This document shows, piece after piece, positions 26,589 to 34,042 of a stretch of DNA of 64,000 bases. The stretch's first letter is position 1. Each line of letters starts with the position of its first letter. A program made the translations under genes and the position numbers. Source of the stretch: Akkermansiaceae bacterium (lineage in GTDB: Bacteria; Verrucomicrobiota; Verrucomicrobiia; Verrucomicrobiales; Akkermansiaceae); contig CAJJBQ010000002.1 in NCBI GenBank assembly GCA_905182405.1, positions 1,660,483 through 1,724,482 of the forward strand, written 5' to 3'. The notes beneath the pieces were generated by a model. The model ran no database searches, was not told where the DNA came from, and saw nothing but the letters and a program-made list of their open reading frames with translations.

Positions 26589-26989
26589 TCTAAAATCACC
26601 CTGAACCATGACTCGCCCGCCCTCCGAAAAGCCCCTTTTGAACACCTCCCTCGCGCCCGGTTAAACCCCGTCTGCTGGCTCCCATCCAGGAGGATCCGCA
26701 CCCTCTCTCCACCACCCCCAGAATCCCACCAACTCCCCCACCACTTCACGGGGATTCAAACAAATTTCCCGAAAGTCGGCATTTTAGGTAGTCACTCCCC
26801 AGATCTGATGAATCCTCAAACTATCTAAAAATTTCACCTACGATTATCTATGCGCATAAAGAATTCTGATTCCTCAGCCTGACCTCCTTTCCCCGTGAAG
26901 TAGCCCCCAAAAACGAAGTCATCGAATTCCTAATGAAATGAGAGGCTTTCCCATGCAATCGGATGAGTTCTTCATGTTTCTCATAGAAT
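26589..26989. other. Gene-free stretch
   Basis: No gene is supported. The first 150 bases are C-rich with fragmentary frames that could be decayed coding sequence; the rest is AT-richer and ends at the terminator at 26990. Confidence 0.5.
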
Positions 26990-27020
26990 AAAAAAGCCCC
27001 AACCAACCGGCCGGGGCTTC
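26990..27020 (-). terminator. Rho-independent terminator after the cysteine-synthase relic
   Basis: On the minus strand, AAGCCCC and GGGGCTT form a stem with a 12-base loop, followed by TTTTTTATT. It lies 18 bases after the relic's stop codon at 27038. Confidence 0.78.
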
Positions 27021-27037
27021 TGAGAAAAATCCTATCC

Positions 27038-27215
27038 TCACTCGAGAAGATCAGCTACCGGAAGGTAAGTCACTTCCTCCCGGTATGTTTCAGCAAGCGG
27101 AGTGCTCAGGTAGCGTTCAGTTGAAGAACATCCGATCGTCACGATTCTCTTGCCTTGAAATTCATCGCAGCAGCTACCTTGAGGGCGGAAGCAAGATTTG
27201 CACCATAAGAAGTTC
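27038..27215 (-). pseudogene. Cysteine synthase C-terminal relic
   Basis: Reading the minus strand gives SYGANLASALKVAAAM, a cysteine-synthase pattern (the family has ISSGAN-AAALxVA), then after a one-base frame change FQGKRIVTIGCSSTERYLST-PLAE and finally VTYLPVADLLE and TGA at 27038-27040. The GKRIVxIxxSxxERYLST segment is the conserved C-terminal region of CysK/CysM. Only about 57 codons remain out of ~310; the 5' part is missing up to the adjacent glutathione peroxidase gene. The terminator of the lost gene is still present. Confidence 0.75.
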
Positions 27216-27245
27216 GTTTGCCCCCTTATATACGGTCTCAGTAAG

Positions 27246-27785
27246 CTACTTCACAAGTTTCTCGATTTTCTCAGTGACGTCAGCTGAGGTTGGCTCAACC
27301 CCTGAATTGAAACGAGCGATGATTTTACCGTCAGCATTGATGAGGAACTTTTCAAAGTTCCAGCCAATGTCACCGGCATGTGGAGACTTCTTCCCTGCCA
27401 ATGCCTCATACAAGGGATGTCGCTTTTTACCATTCACCTCAATCTTCGAAAACATCGGGAAACTAACGTCATAGTTCGTCTTGCAAAAGGCCTGGATGTC
27501 AGTCTCGGTGCCGGGCTCCTGCCCTCCAAATTGATTGCAAGGAAAGCCAGCGATCAAGAGCCCCTTCTTTCCATATTTCTTATGTAGGGCTTGCAGTCCT
27601 TCATACTGACGCGTGAAGCCACACTTGGAAGCGGTATTGACGATCAGAACGACCTTAGGCTTAGTCGCGCCCAAGGTCGTCTTCCTGCCATCTATGGTTT
27701 TCACCTTAACGTCCAACGGGGAAGCAGCGACAAAAGATGCAATCAAAAACAGAGGGCAGACGGAGTATAGGAATGATCTTAACAT
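27246..27785 (-). CDS. Glutathione peroxidase family protein, exported
   Basis: The product is 179 residues. The first ~22 (LRSFLYSVCPLFLIASFVAA) are a signal peptide, so it acts in the periplasm or outside, unlike most bacterial GPx/BtuE. The catalytic cysteine is in NTASKCGFTRQYEGL, followed by GFPCNQFGGQEPG with the Gln of the active-site tetrad, and the Trp-Asn pair IGWNFEKFL. It reduces peroxides, probably with thioredoxin-type electron donors as in other Cys-type GPx enzymes. It is upstream of the cysteine-synthase relic on the same strand and may use that relic's terminator. Confidence 0.88.
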   Translation of the reverse strand: MLRSFLYSVCPLFLIASFVAASPLDVKVKTIDGRKTTLGATKPKVVLIVNTASKCGFTRQYEGLQALHKKYGKKGLLIAGFPCNQFGGQEPGTETDIQAFCKTNYDVSFPMFSKIEVNGKKRHPLYEALAGKKSPHAGDIGWNFEKFLINADGKIIARFNSGVEPTSADVTEKIEKLVK

Positions 27786-27917
27786 TTATAGAACATCACC
27801 CCAATCTCCACTCCGTCAAGAGATCAAATTGCCCTCATAACCGATTGCTCGTTAGACAGGGATGAATGTTGGTTACGAAATACCGGTGACGAATCAGCAT
27901 CATTGGAATCCAAATCA

Positions 27918-27992
27918 CCCCCCCTTCTCCTTACCAGCTCCGTTCCAAATGCGACTTCAACCCTTTCCCGCCAAAAGCAATTTCCTAGTAGT
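27918..27992 (+). repeat. Dispersed repeat, full-length diverged copy (copy C)
   Basis: It starts CCCCCCCTTCTCC, continues AGCTCCGTTCCAAATGCGAC and ends CCCGCCAAAAGCAATTTCCTAGTAGT. It directly abuts the stop codon (27993-27995) of the minus-strand cyclophilin gene. Confidence 0.7.
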
Positions 27993-28619
27993 TTACTTCT
28001 TCAGCTTCGAATTCCACTCGTCGAGATTGGTCTTCTGAGCTGCGAAGAGAGCAGCAATTGGATCGGTGATTACGATATCGGTGATGACATCATCTCTTTC
28101 AATTGCATTCACAATATCCTGCCCATTGGTCACCTTTCCAAACACCGAATGCTTTCCATCCAAATGAGGAGTCGCTACGTGGGTGATGAAAAACTGCGAG
28201 CCATTGGTTCCAGGTCCGGCATTAGCCATGGAAAAGATCCCAGGACCAGTATGCTTTAGAGAAGGGTCAAACTCATCTGCGAAACGATATCCCGGACCAC
28301 CTCCACCGGTTCCCTCCGGGTCACCTCCCTGAATCATGAAGTTGGGGATCACCCGGTGAAAAGTAATGCCATCGTAGTAATCCTTCTCGGCGAGATTAAG
28401 GAAGTTAGCCGCCGTCATGGGAGTCTTCGTCGCATAAATCACCGCCTCAATATCTCCCTTTGAAGTCTTCAGGACAATATTGACATCGGTGATTTCAGCC
28501 GGCTCGGCAGATTCGGGGCTTCCGCCAGTTGGCTCCGAACTCTTGGACTCCTTGTCATTACAGGAGCTGAGCACCAGAGATGCCGCCGCCACAGGTAGTA
28601 TCAATAATAATTTTTTCAT
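27993..28619 (-). CDS. Peptidyl-prolyl cis-trans isomerase (cyclophilin type), lipoprotein
   Basis: The product is 208 residues from ATG 28619. Signal II peptide [20 protein letters not shown] with the lipobox LSSC, then an acidic linker ([20 protein letters not shown]). The cyclophilin core is [24 protein letters not shown] ([20 protein letters not shown]), [20 protein letters not shown] (catalytic Arg of FHRV), [16 protein letters not shown] and [11 protein letters not shown]. It assists folding of exported proteins as a lipid-anchored periplasmic enzyme. Its stop abuts dispersed repeat copy C. Confidence 0.92.
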   Translation of the reverse strand: MKKLLLILPVAAASLVLSSCNDKESKSSEPTGGSPESAEPAEITDVNIVLKTSKGDIEAVIYATKTPMTAANFLNLAEKDYYDGITFHRVIPNFMIQGGDPEGTGGGGPGYRFADEFDPSLKHTGPGIFSMANAGPGTNGSQFFITHVATPHLDGKHSVFGKVTNGQDIVNAIERDDVITDIVITDPIAALFAAQKTNLDEWNSKLKK

Positions 28620-28669
28620 AAACAACGTGGCAAAATAGGCACGCCTTTTTCCCACCGCAAACCCAAAAC

Positions 28670-28925
28670 CTAATTCAATTCCTCCAACTCAATTTGCGTC
28701 CAGGGCGTCTTCCGGCCGGCTTGGGCTTTCTAGATCTCTTTGACCTCCTTTTCGGTCACAGGACCGCCTTTTCCACCCCAGGCGTAGCGGAGATAGCTCA
28801 GAACCTGCGCGATATCGCGTTACCGACTCAACCCAAGGCTCGCTCCGGGAGCCATAAATCCGGCTTGATAGGTTTTCCCATCCAAAGGACCAATCAATCC
28901 ATGGAGGAGAATCGGCACCAATTTT
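28670..28925 (-). pseudogene. Relic of a membrane-bound cytochrome c domain
   Basis: The minus-strand frame reads VPILLHGLIGPLDGKTYQAG, FMAPGASLGLSR, stop TAA, RDIAQVLSYLRYAWGGKGGP, VTEKEVKEI, stop TAG, then [16 protein letters not shown] and the final TAG. HGL.GP..V.GK.Y..MP......D..IA.VLTY.R..WG is the C-terminal pattern of PVC c-type cytochrome domains attached to dehydrogenase-like proteins. Two internal nonsense codons in one frame, and the missing upstream part with the CxxCH site, show it is dead. Confidence 0.75.
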
Positions 28926-28990
28926 TTATTGACTTAAAGGGTCAAATAGGTCCTTTTTTAAATGTTGGACATTTTATCAGCGCCTTTTTT

Positions 28991-29725
28991 ATGAAAACTT
29001 CAATTCTTCTAAGTGCCTTTCTTATCGGCACCGCTTCATCGGCAACTGTCAGTATAAGTTCTCTAGGTGATCTGGGAGTTCCTTCGGAGACCATCGACAC
29101 ACTCGGGTTTATGCCGACTTATGCTAATCGCTCTCTTGACGGAGTTACGGCAGTTCATACAAAAGACGCCACTTTTGCAGTCTCAATTGATTTCAACGCA
29201 GGTCTTAACGCCAATAATGGAGTCATTTGGGAGAGCGGTGGAGCAACAATCGGATCAACTATTTCCTACAACCAAGCTGCAGCTGCTGTGAGCGTGCACC
29301 ACTCAACGAACGCTGGACTCGCGTTGGGAGTGGTAACTTATCAACTTACAGCTGCGCAAGTTGCAGGGGGAGAACTCGAAGTTGTGTGGGCATACGATGC
29401 CAGCGAAATCGACTTTGAGCTCTTCGTTGATGGAGTCAGTAGTGGAACCACTGTCGATACGACTGAAGTTGCCAGAACTCAGAATAACTGGAGTGGAGCA
29501 AACGGGGCTGGGCTGGGTGTATTCGGAGGAAACTTTGCTGCGGGAAATGGTGAAAATCAAAACCTTCTATCTATTGCTAATCTTGAAGATACCGCATCCA
29601 TTAATCTAGTTACTGGACTTCGTTTTTGGGCAGGAACAGATGCCCAGTTTGTGACGGTTCCTGAGCCTTCCAGCAGCATCCTTCTTGGCTTCGCTTCTTT
29701 GTTGGCGATGAGACGCCGGCGCTAG
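28991..29725 (+). CDS. PEP-CTERM sorting domain protein, LamG-like
   Basis: The product is 244 residues from ATG 28991; the longer open frame crosses the cytochrome relic and is rejected. Signal peptide: MKTSILLSAFLIGTASSA. The body resembles a concanavalin/LamG-type beta sandwich (TFAVSIDFNAGLNANNGVIW; LEVVWAYDASEIDFELFVDG). The C-terminus, VTVPEPSSSILLGFASLLAM then RRRR, is a PEP-CTERM signal. It is expected to be exported and processed by exosortase. It is followed by a terminator. Confidence 0.87.
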   Translation: MKTSILLSAFLIGTASSATVSISSLGDLGVPSETIDTLGFMPTYANRSLDGVTAVHTKDATFAVSIDFNAGLNANNGVIWESGGATIGSTISYNQAAAAVSVHHSTNAGLALGVVTYQLTAAQVAGGELEVVWAYDASEIDFELFVDGVSSGTTVDTTEVARTQNNWSGANGAGLGVFGGNFAAGNGENQNLLSIANLEDTASINLVTGLRFWAGTDAQFVTVPEPSSSILLGFASLLAMRRRR

Positions 29726-29749
29726 TTTGGTTCGGAATTTCTTTTCCCA

Positions 29750-29785
29750 CAAACCTCACTGCTTTTAGTAGTGAGGTTTTATTTT
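29750..29785 (+). terminator. Rho-independent terminator of the PEP-CTERM gene
   Basis: AAACCTCACT and AGTGAGGTTT pair perfectly (10 bp) around a 9-base loop, followed by TATTTTG. Confidence 0.85.
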
Positions 29786-29890
29786 GTCTTAAACCTGCGG
29801 GGAAGTTTCTTTTGGTGGGGATGGGTGAGGAGTTTATGGCATCCGATTCCTATATTGCCTTCACGAATGCTCCCTGATTCTCCAGAGTGC

Positions 29891-29962
29891 CCCCCCTTTC
29901 GCCCCCCTCAGCTCCAAGCGGCGGCTTCAAGGCCCTCCCGCTAAAAGTAAATTCCTAGCAGT
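29891..29962 (+). repeat. Dispersed repeat, good copy (copy D)
   Basis: It reads CCCCCCTTTCGCCCCCCTC, AGCTCCAAGCGGCGGCTTC, AAGGCCCTCCCGCTAAAAGT and AAATTCCTAGCAGT. It is very close to copies F and G, lies upstream of the inositol cassette and has the same orientation. Confidence 0.85.
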
Positions 29963-30198
29963 AATGGCAGGATCAACAGGGCCGCAAGAAAGGGGCGTCC
30001 CTGAGGACGTTATTGGGGAGATCGGAGAGGGGCGGAATACCGGAACAGTGACGAGTGGGCAGGCGGTCTAGCAAGGGGAAAGGGGAAAGGTAATCAGTCA
30101 GTAATCACACCTTATGCGTCCGCATAGCCTGTTTGGTGGGTGAGCTGAGTGGAAGATCCTAGCCTGGGCCTCCCACCGCCTCCCAATCTGCCCAACGC

Positions 30199-30241
30199 TG
30201 ACTATCAAGCTCCTTCCTCTCGGAATTAACTTCCTAGTAGC
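30199..30241 (+). repeat. Dispersed repeat, weak 3' copy (copy E)
   Basis: ATCAAGCTCCTTCCTCTCGG followed by AATTAACTTCCTAGTAGC resembles the 3' half of the repeat (TTCAAG..CCCTCC ... AATTCCTAGCAGT), but many positions differ. It sits about 25 bases before the symporter start. Confidence 0.35.
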
Positions 30242-30252
30242 TTTCTCAAATC

Positions 30253-30269
30253 GCATCCTCCAAGGATGC
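30253..30269 (+). promoter_or_regulatory. Hairpin enclosing the symporter start codon
   Basis: GCATCCT, loop CCA, AGGATGC: a perfect 7-bp hairpin in which the ATG at 30266 and the only nearby purine-rich AAGG are paired. It could sequester the start in mRNA. Confidence 0.4.
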
Positions 30270-31846
30270 AAGTCTTTATCACATTCATAGGCTTTACCGC
30301 TTTCGTGGCATTCTATTCGTGGTTCCGCTTGCGGAAAGAGGAGCTCTCTACCCAAGATGGATACTTCTTAGGTGGTCGAAGCCTGACCGGTGTCGTCATT
30401 GCTGGCTCGATGCTCTTAACCAACATTTCAACCGAACATTTAATCGGGATGAATGGAAGTGCTTACAAAAATGGGTTCATCATCATCGCGTGGGAGGTGA
30501 CTTCAGCATTAGCCTTAGTAGTCGCCGCTACCTACTTTTTACCGACTTATTTAAAAATGGGATTAACCACTATCCCGCAATATCTCGAAGAACGATTTGA
30601 TGCAACTACCCGGACAATAGTTGCTTTGTTTTTACTAATTTCTTTCGTGGTCACTCTACTGCCGATCGTACTTTATACGGGGGCTATTAATCTGGAGAGT
30701 ATCTTTAATATCTCTGAAAATTTTGGGATCAGCCAGTCGGCAGCGTTATGGTACACCGTTATAGCGATTGGCTGCGTGGGTTCGTGCTATGCCATTTTTG
30801 GCGGCCTCAAGGCAGTCGCTTATAGTGATACAATCAATGCCGTAGGATTATTTTTAGGGGGATTATTAGTACCAATTTTGGCCCTGTGGAATATTGGAGA
30901 TGGTAATGTCTGGGGTGGCCTAGTGAAGGTCTATGAGCATTGCCCCGAAAAATTCAATGTGGTGGGGGCCTCAGATTCAGTGCTGCCTTTTGGGACTTTG
31001 TTCACTGGCTTAGTGATCAACCAACTCTATTTCTGGGGGATGAACCAAACCATCATTCAACGTGCCTTGGGTGCAAAATCTTTGGTAGAGGCTCAGAAAG
31101 GACTCTTAATTACCGGGTTATTAAAAGTCTTTGTCCCAGTGATCATCGTCCTTCCTGGAGTAATCGGGTTCTATTATTTTGGAGACCGCTTATTTGCTAA
31201 CCAAGATCTCATTTATCCTGAGTTGATCAAAAAAGTCCTTCCTTTAAGTTTCGTAGGATTCTTTGCGGCGGTCGTGATGGGAGCGGTCCTAAGCACGTTC
31301 AACAGTGTTTTAAATAGCACCGCGACCATCTTTAGTATGGGAATCTATAAGAGGCTCATGAATCCCGGCGCAAATGATCGCCAAATGGTTCGCGCAGGAA
31401 AGACCGTGTCCATTATTTTGGCCGTCGTAGCGATTTTAACGGCACCCTTGGTAGCGGGAGCTCCAGACGGGCTCTATGACCTACTCCAAAAACTAAATGG
31501 AATCTTTTTTATTCCAATTGCCTCAGTGATGCTCGCTGGATTGTTCCTGCCCAAAATCTCAGCTCAAGGAGCGAAAGCCGCATTGTTTGTGGGACTTGCG
31601 TTTTACATCAGTGCCGAATTCATTTTTAAGGTCGAAATCCATTTTGTTCATATTTGGGGCATTGAGTTTGTTTTAAATATGGTCGTGATGTTTGTCGTAA
31701 CGCATTTTTATCCCAATAAGAACCCATTCCAACCGAAGGACAAAGGACTTGTGGAAATTGAAGAATGGAAATACACAAAAGTGTTTAGCAGATTTTTGGT
31801 TTTACTAATTGTGGGAATTTATATTTGGCTAGGGTGGTTAATTTAG
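30266..31846 (+). CDS. Sodium:solute symporter (SSS family), probable inositol transporter
   Basis: The product is 526 residues with 13-14 membrane segments. Typical SSS features: YFLGGRSLTGVVIAGSMLLT-NIST near the N-terminus (the GGR..... motif and the Na2-site region), IPQYLEERFDATTRTIVALF, CYAIFGGLKAVAYSDTINAV (the SSS signature GGLKAV..TD) and GFFAAVVMGAVLSTFNSVLN-STATIFSMGIYKR, an SGLT-type region. The genes immediately downstream are myo-inositol oxygenase and an inositol-dehydrogenase-like gene, so myo-inositol (or another cyclitol) is the likely substrate, by inference. Base composition is visibly AT-richer than at 42-44 kb. Confidence 0.87.
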   Translation: MQVFITFIGFTAFVAFYSWFRLRKEELSTQDGYFLGGRSLTGVVIAGSMLLTNISTEHLIGMNGSAYKNGFIIIAWEVTSALALVVAATYFLPTYLKMGLTTIPQYLEERFDATTRTIVALFLLISFVVTLLPIVLYTGAINLESIFNISENFGISQSAALWYTVIAIGCVGSCYAIFGGLKAVAYSDTINAVGLFLGGLLVPILALWNIGDGNVWGGLVKVYEHCPEKFNVVGASDSVLPFGTLFTGLVINQLYFWGMNQTIIQRALGAKSLVEAQKGLLITGLLKVFVPVIIVLPGVIGFYYFGDRLFANQDLIYPELIKKVLPLSFVGFFAAVVMGAVLSTFNSVLNSTATIFSMGIYKRLMNPGANDRQMVRAGKTVSIILAVVAILTAPLVAGAPDGLYDLLQKLNGIFFIPIASVMLAGLFLPKISAQGAKAALFVGLAFYISAEFIFKVEIHFVHIWGIEFVLNMVVMFVVTHFYPNKNPFQPKDKGLVEIEEWKYTKVFSRFLVLLIVGIYIWLGWLI

Positions 31847-31930
31847 TAAGTGCCTCCCGGGACAAATCTCAAGATTGTGAAATCCTCCGGGGCGTCACAA
31901 CTCGTATTTTAAGACCCGCATTCCTCCAGC

Positions 31931-32788
31931 ATGAAGAGCCTTAAAGATAAAAGCCCTGATATCGAAGACCTATGGGAGGATAACTTGCGTAGTCGCTACC
32001 CTGAAAATGGAGATAAAGGAGAGGAAGATTTCCGAGATTATAACGATCCGGCGAGAGATACGGTGCGGGAGTTTTACCGCCTGAATCATCACTATCAGAA
32101 CTATGACTTCGTGCTTCAAAAAAAAGCGCATTACACGAAGCTCGAAAAGCGGAAGATGGGTCTGTGGGAAGCTGTTGAATTTTTAAACACCCTCGTCGAT
32201 GACTCCGATCCTGATATCGATCTGGACCAAACTCAGCACTTGTTGCAGACATCCGAGGCAATCCGTTCTGACGGTCATCCCGATTGGTTTATCCTGACCG
32301 GATTTTTACATGACCTAGGCAAGGTTCTTTGCCTCTTTGGGGAACCGCAATGGGCGGTAGTGGGAGATACTTTCCCCGTAGGATGTCAGTTTTCCCAGTC
32401 CATTGTTTATCCCGAATTCTTCAAAGAAAATTCCGATTTCCACGACCAACGTTTTAACACAAAATATGGTATATATGAGCCAAATTGCGGCCTCGATAAA
32501 GTCGAGCTTTCATGGGGCCATGACGAATATTTATACCACGTTCTCAAAGAATATTTACCTGAGCCTGCCTTGTATATGATTCGCTATCACTCATTCTATG
32601 CTCAGCACAAAGAAGGAGCATATGACCACTTGATGAAGGAGCATGACCATAGACTCTTTGAATGGGTAAAGCGGTTTAATTCCTATGATCTCTATTCCAA
32701 GTCACCAGCTCCTCCAAACGTGGCGGAGTTACGTCCTTTTTATGAGGACCTCGCTGCCAAGTATTTGCCAGATACTATTGCATTTTGA
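31931..32788 (+). CDS. Inositol oxygenase (MIOX)
   Basis: The product is 285 residues, close to the animal and plant enzyme over its whole length. A di-iron enzyme that cleaves myo-inositol with O2 to D-glucuronate. All six iron ligands are recognisable by their motifs: His in QHLLQTSEAIR, His-Asp in FLHDLGKVLCLFGEPQWAVV, His in ELSWGHDEYLYHVL, His in YMIRYHSFYAQH and Asp in RFNSYDLYSKSP. The substrate motifs GDTFPVGC and NCGLDKV are present. The N-terminal ~45 residues are acidic and variable. It lies 84 bases after the symporter and 37 bases before the dehydrogenase. MIOX is infrequent in bacteria compared with the IolG/IolE route. Confidence 0.95.
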   Translation: MKSLKDKSPDIEDLWEDNLRSRYPENGDKGEEDFRDYNDPARDTVREFYRLNHHYQNYDFVLQKKAHYTKLEKRKMGLWEAVEFLNTLVDDSDPDIDLDQTQHLLQTSEAIRSDGHPDWFILTGFLHDLGKVLCLFGEPQWAVVGDTFPVGCQFSQSIVYPEFFKENSDFHDQRFNTKYGIYEPNCGLDKVELSWGHDEYLYHVLKEYLPEPALYMIRYHSFYAQHKEGAYDHLMKEHDHRLFEWVKRFNSYDLYSKSPAPPNVAELRPFYEDLAAKYLPDTIAF

Positions 32789-32825
32789 ATGCTTAAGGCA
32801 GTTCTGAAGGTCGCTAAAAAATAAA

Positions 32826-33914
32826 ATGAAAACAAAAATCAGAGTTTGTATTGTAGGGCTCGGAAGAGCTGGTCGTTTCCATTTAACCTCGATTAAGAAT
32901 CTAGATTTCTTTGATCTGAAATATGTCATTGATCCTAGCCTCTCGACACAGGATGACATCGTTCAAAATAATGATTTCATTTTGCTGGAAGACATTGAAG
33001 AGGCGCTAGTTGATGACGAGCTTGATGCCGCGATTATCTCACCACCCACGCAGTTCCATTTTGATTGTGTTACTCGCTTTTTAAAAGCTGGCAAACATGT
33101 CTTTACAGAAAAGCCTCTTGGAAGATCCCTTGCTGAAATCCAAACCTGTTTTGAACTTTCGGCTGAGCGAGAAAAGGCGTTATTCCTAGGATTTCAGAGG
33201 CGGTATGACCGAAATTTCCGCGCTCTTAAATCAAGGGTTGAAACCCTTGAGCCAGTAAAAATTATTAAGGCGAGCTCTCGGGACAACCCCCAACCTTCGT
33301 TAGACTACCTAAAGATTTCAGGTAATATTTTTCACGACATGTTAATTCATGATTTCGATATGTTGATCTTTCTTTTAGGAAACGAGCCTCCCATTTCGGT
33401 TTTCGCCTATGGCCATGCTTACGATGAAGACATCAGGAATATTCCAGATCTCGATACCGTAATGGTAACACTTAAGTACAAGACGGGTCTGATTTGCTCA
33501 ATCGATACAAGCCGAAATGCTGTTTATGGATATGACCAACGGTTAGAAATTTTTGGTGAGGGGGGCATGGCGATCGCTGAAAATGAGCGGGATCATACGG
33601 TGCAAATGCATACCTCCAAGGGAATGGAAGTGGCAGCCATCAATGAGTCTTTCCCTAAACGCTATAAAGACGCTTACGCCGCTGAGATTAGGGACTTTGG
33701 TGAAGCGATCTCAGAGGGCCGCTTATCCAACGTCCCCCGAGACGAATGCCTTTTAGGCCATTTGCTTGCTAATGCAGCTCACCAATCTGTTGAGACCGGA
33801 GCTCCCGTCAATTTTGAGAATTATTTGGATTCATTGGGGGTTAATCTGGTTGGGACAACCTCCTTTCGCCCCCTCCACTCCGGTCCAAGGGCGGCTTCAA
33901 GGCCCTCCCACTAA
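32826..33914 (+). CDS. Gfo/Idh/MocA oxidoreductase, probable inositol 2-dehydrogenase
   Basis: The product is 362 residues. The N-terminal Rossmann fold has IRVCIVGLGRAGRFHLTS (GxGxxG type), IISPPTQFHFD and FTEKPLGRSLAE with the catalytic lysine in EKP. The C-terminal half has the D-x3-H-like NIFHDMLIHDFDML. This is the arrangement of IolG-type dehydrogenases. In this operon it may interconvert inositol isomers through the inosose, feeding MIOX, by inference. The last ~17 residues (TSFRPLHSGPRAASRPSH) and the stop codon are encoded by the dispersed repeat at 33861-33932, so the natural C-terminus was replaced or extended by the repeat. Confidence 0.87.
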   Translation: MKTKIRVCIVGLGRAGRFHLTSIKNLDFFDLKYVIDPSLSTQDDIVQNNDFILLEDIEEALVDDELDAAIISPPTQFHFDCVTRFLKAGKHVFTEKPLGRSLAEIQTCFELSAEREKALFLGFQRRYDRNFRALKSRVETLEPVKIIKASSRDNPQPSLDYLKISGNIFHDMLIHDFDMLIFLLGNEPPISVFAYGHAYDEDIRNIPDLDTVMVTLKYKTGLICSIDTSRNAVYGYDQRLEIFGEGGMAIAENERDHTVQMHTSKGMEVAAINESFPKRYKDAYAAEIRDFGEAISEGRLSNVPRDECLLGHLLANAAHQSVETGAPVNFENYLDSLGVNLVGTTSFRPLHSGPRAASRPSH

Positions 33915-33932
33915 AAGCAAATTCCTAGCAGT
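33861..33932 (+). repeat. Dispersed repeat, good copy overlapping a CDS end (copy F)
   Basis: TCCTTTCGCCCCCTCCACTC, CGGTCCAAGGGCGGCTTC, AAGGCCCTCCCACTAAAAGC, AAATTCCTAGCAGT. The stop codon of the upstream dehydrogenase (33912-33914) lies within it. Confidence 0.88.
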
Positions 33933-34042
33933 CGAAAGGATCAACGGTTCATTTTCGTAGTATTAAGACTGTCTTCTACTTAGGAGACGTTGGTTTGTCA
34001 GAAGTTCTGACTACTCACTGCTTCCAGATCTAATACAAAAAA

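Larger units (their letters stand above)
29726..30265. other. Gene-free stretch with a terminator and repeat copies
   Basis: It holds the terminator at 29750, dispersed repeat copy D at 29891 and a weak copy E near 30199. Between the two copies is G-rich sequence without an ORF that I can support. Confidence 0.6.

Noticed and set aside
26057..26749. 230-codon minus-strand ORF
   Set aside because: It overlaps the CotH gene start and the plus-strand small gene; its composition is that of an antisense shadow of C-rich codons.
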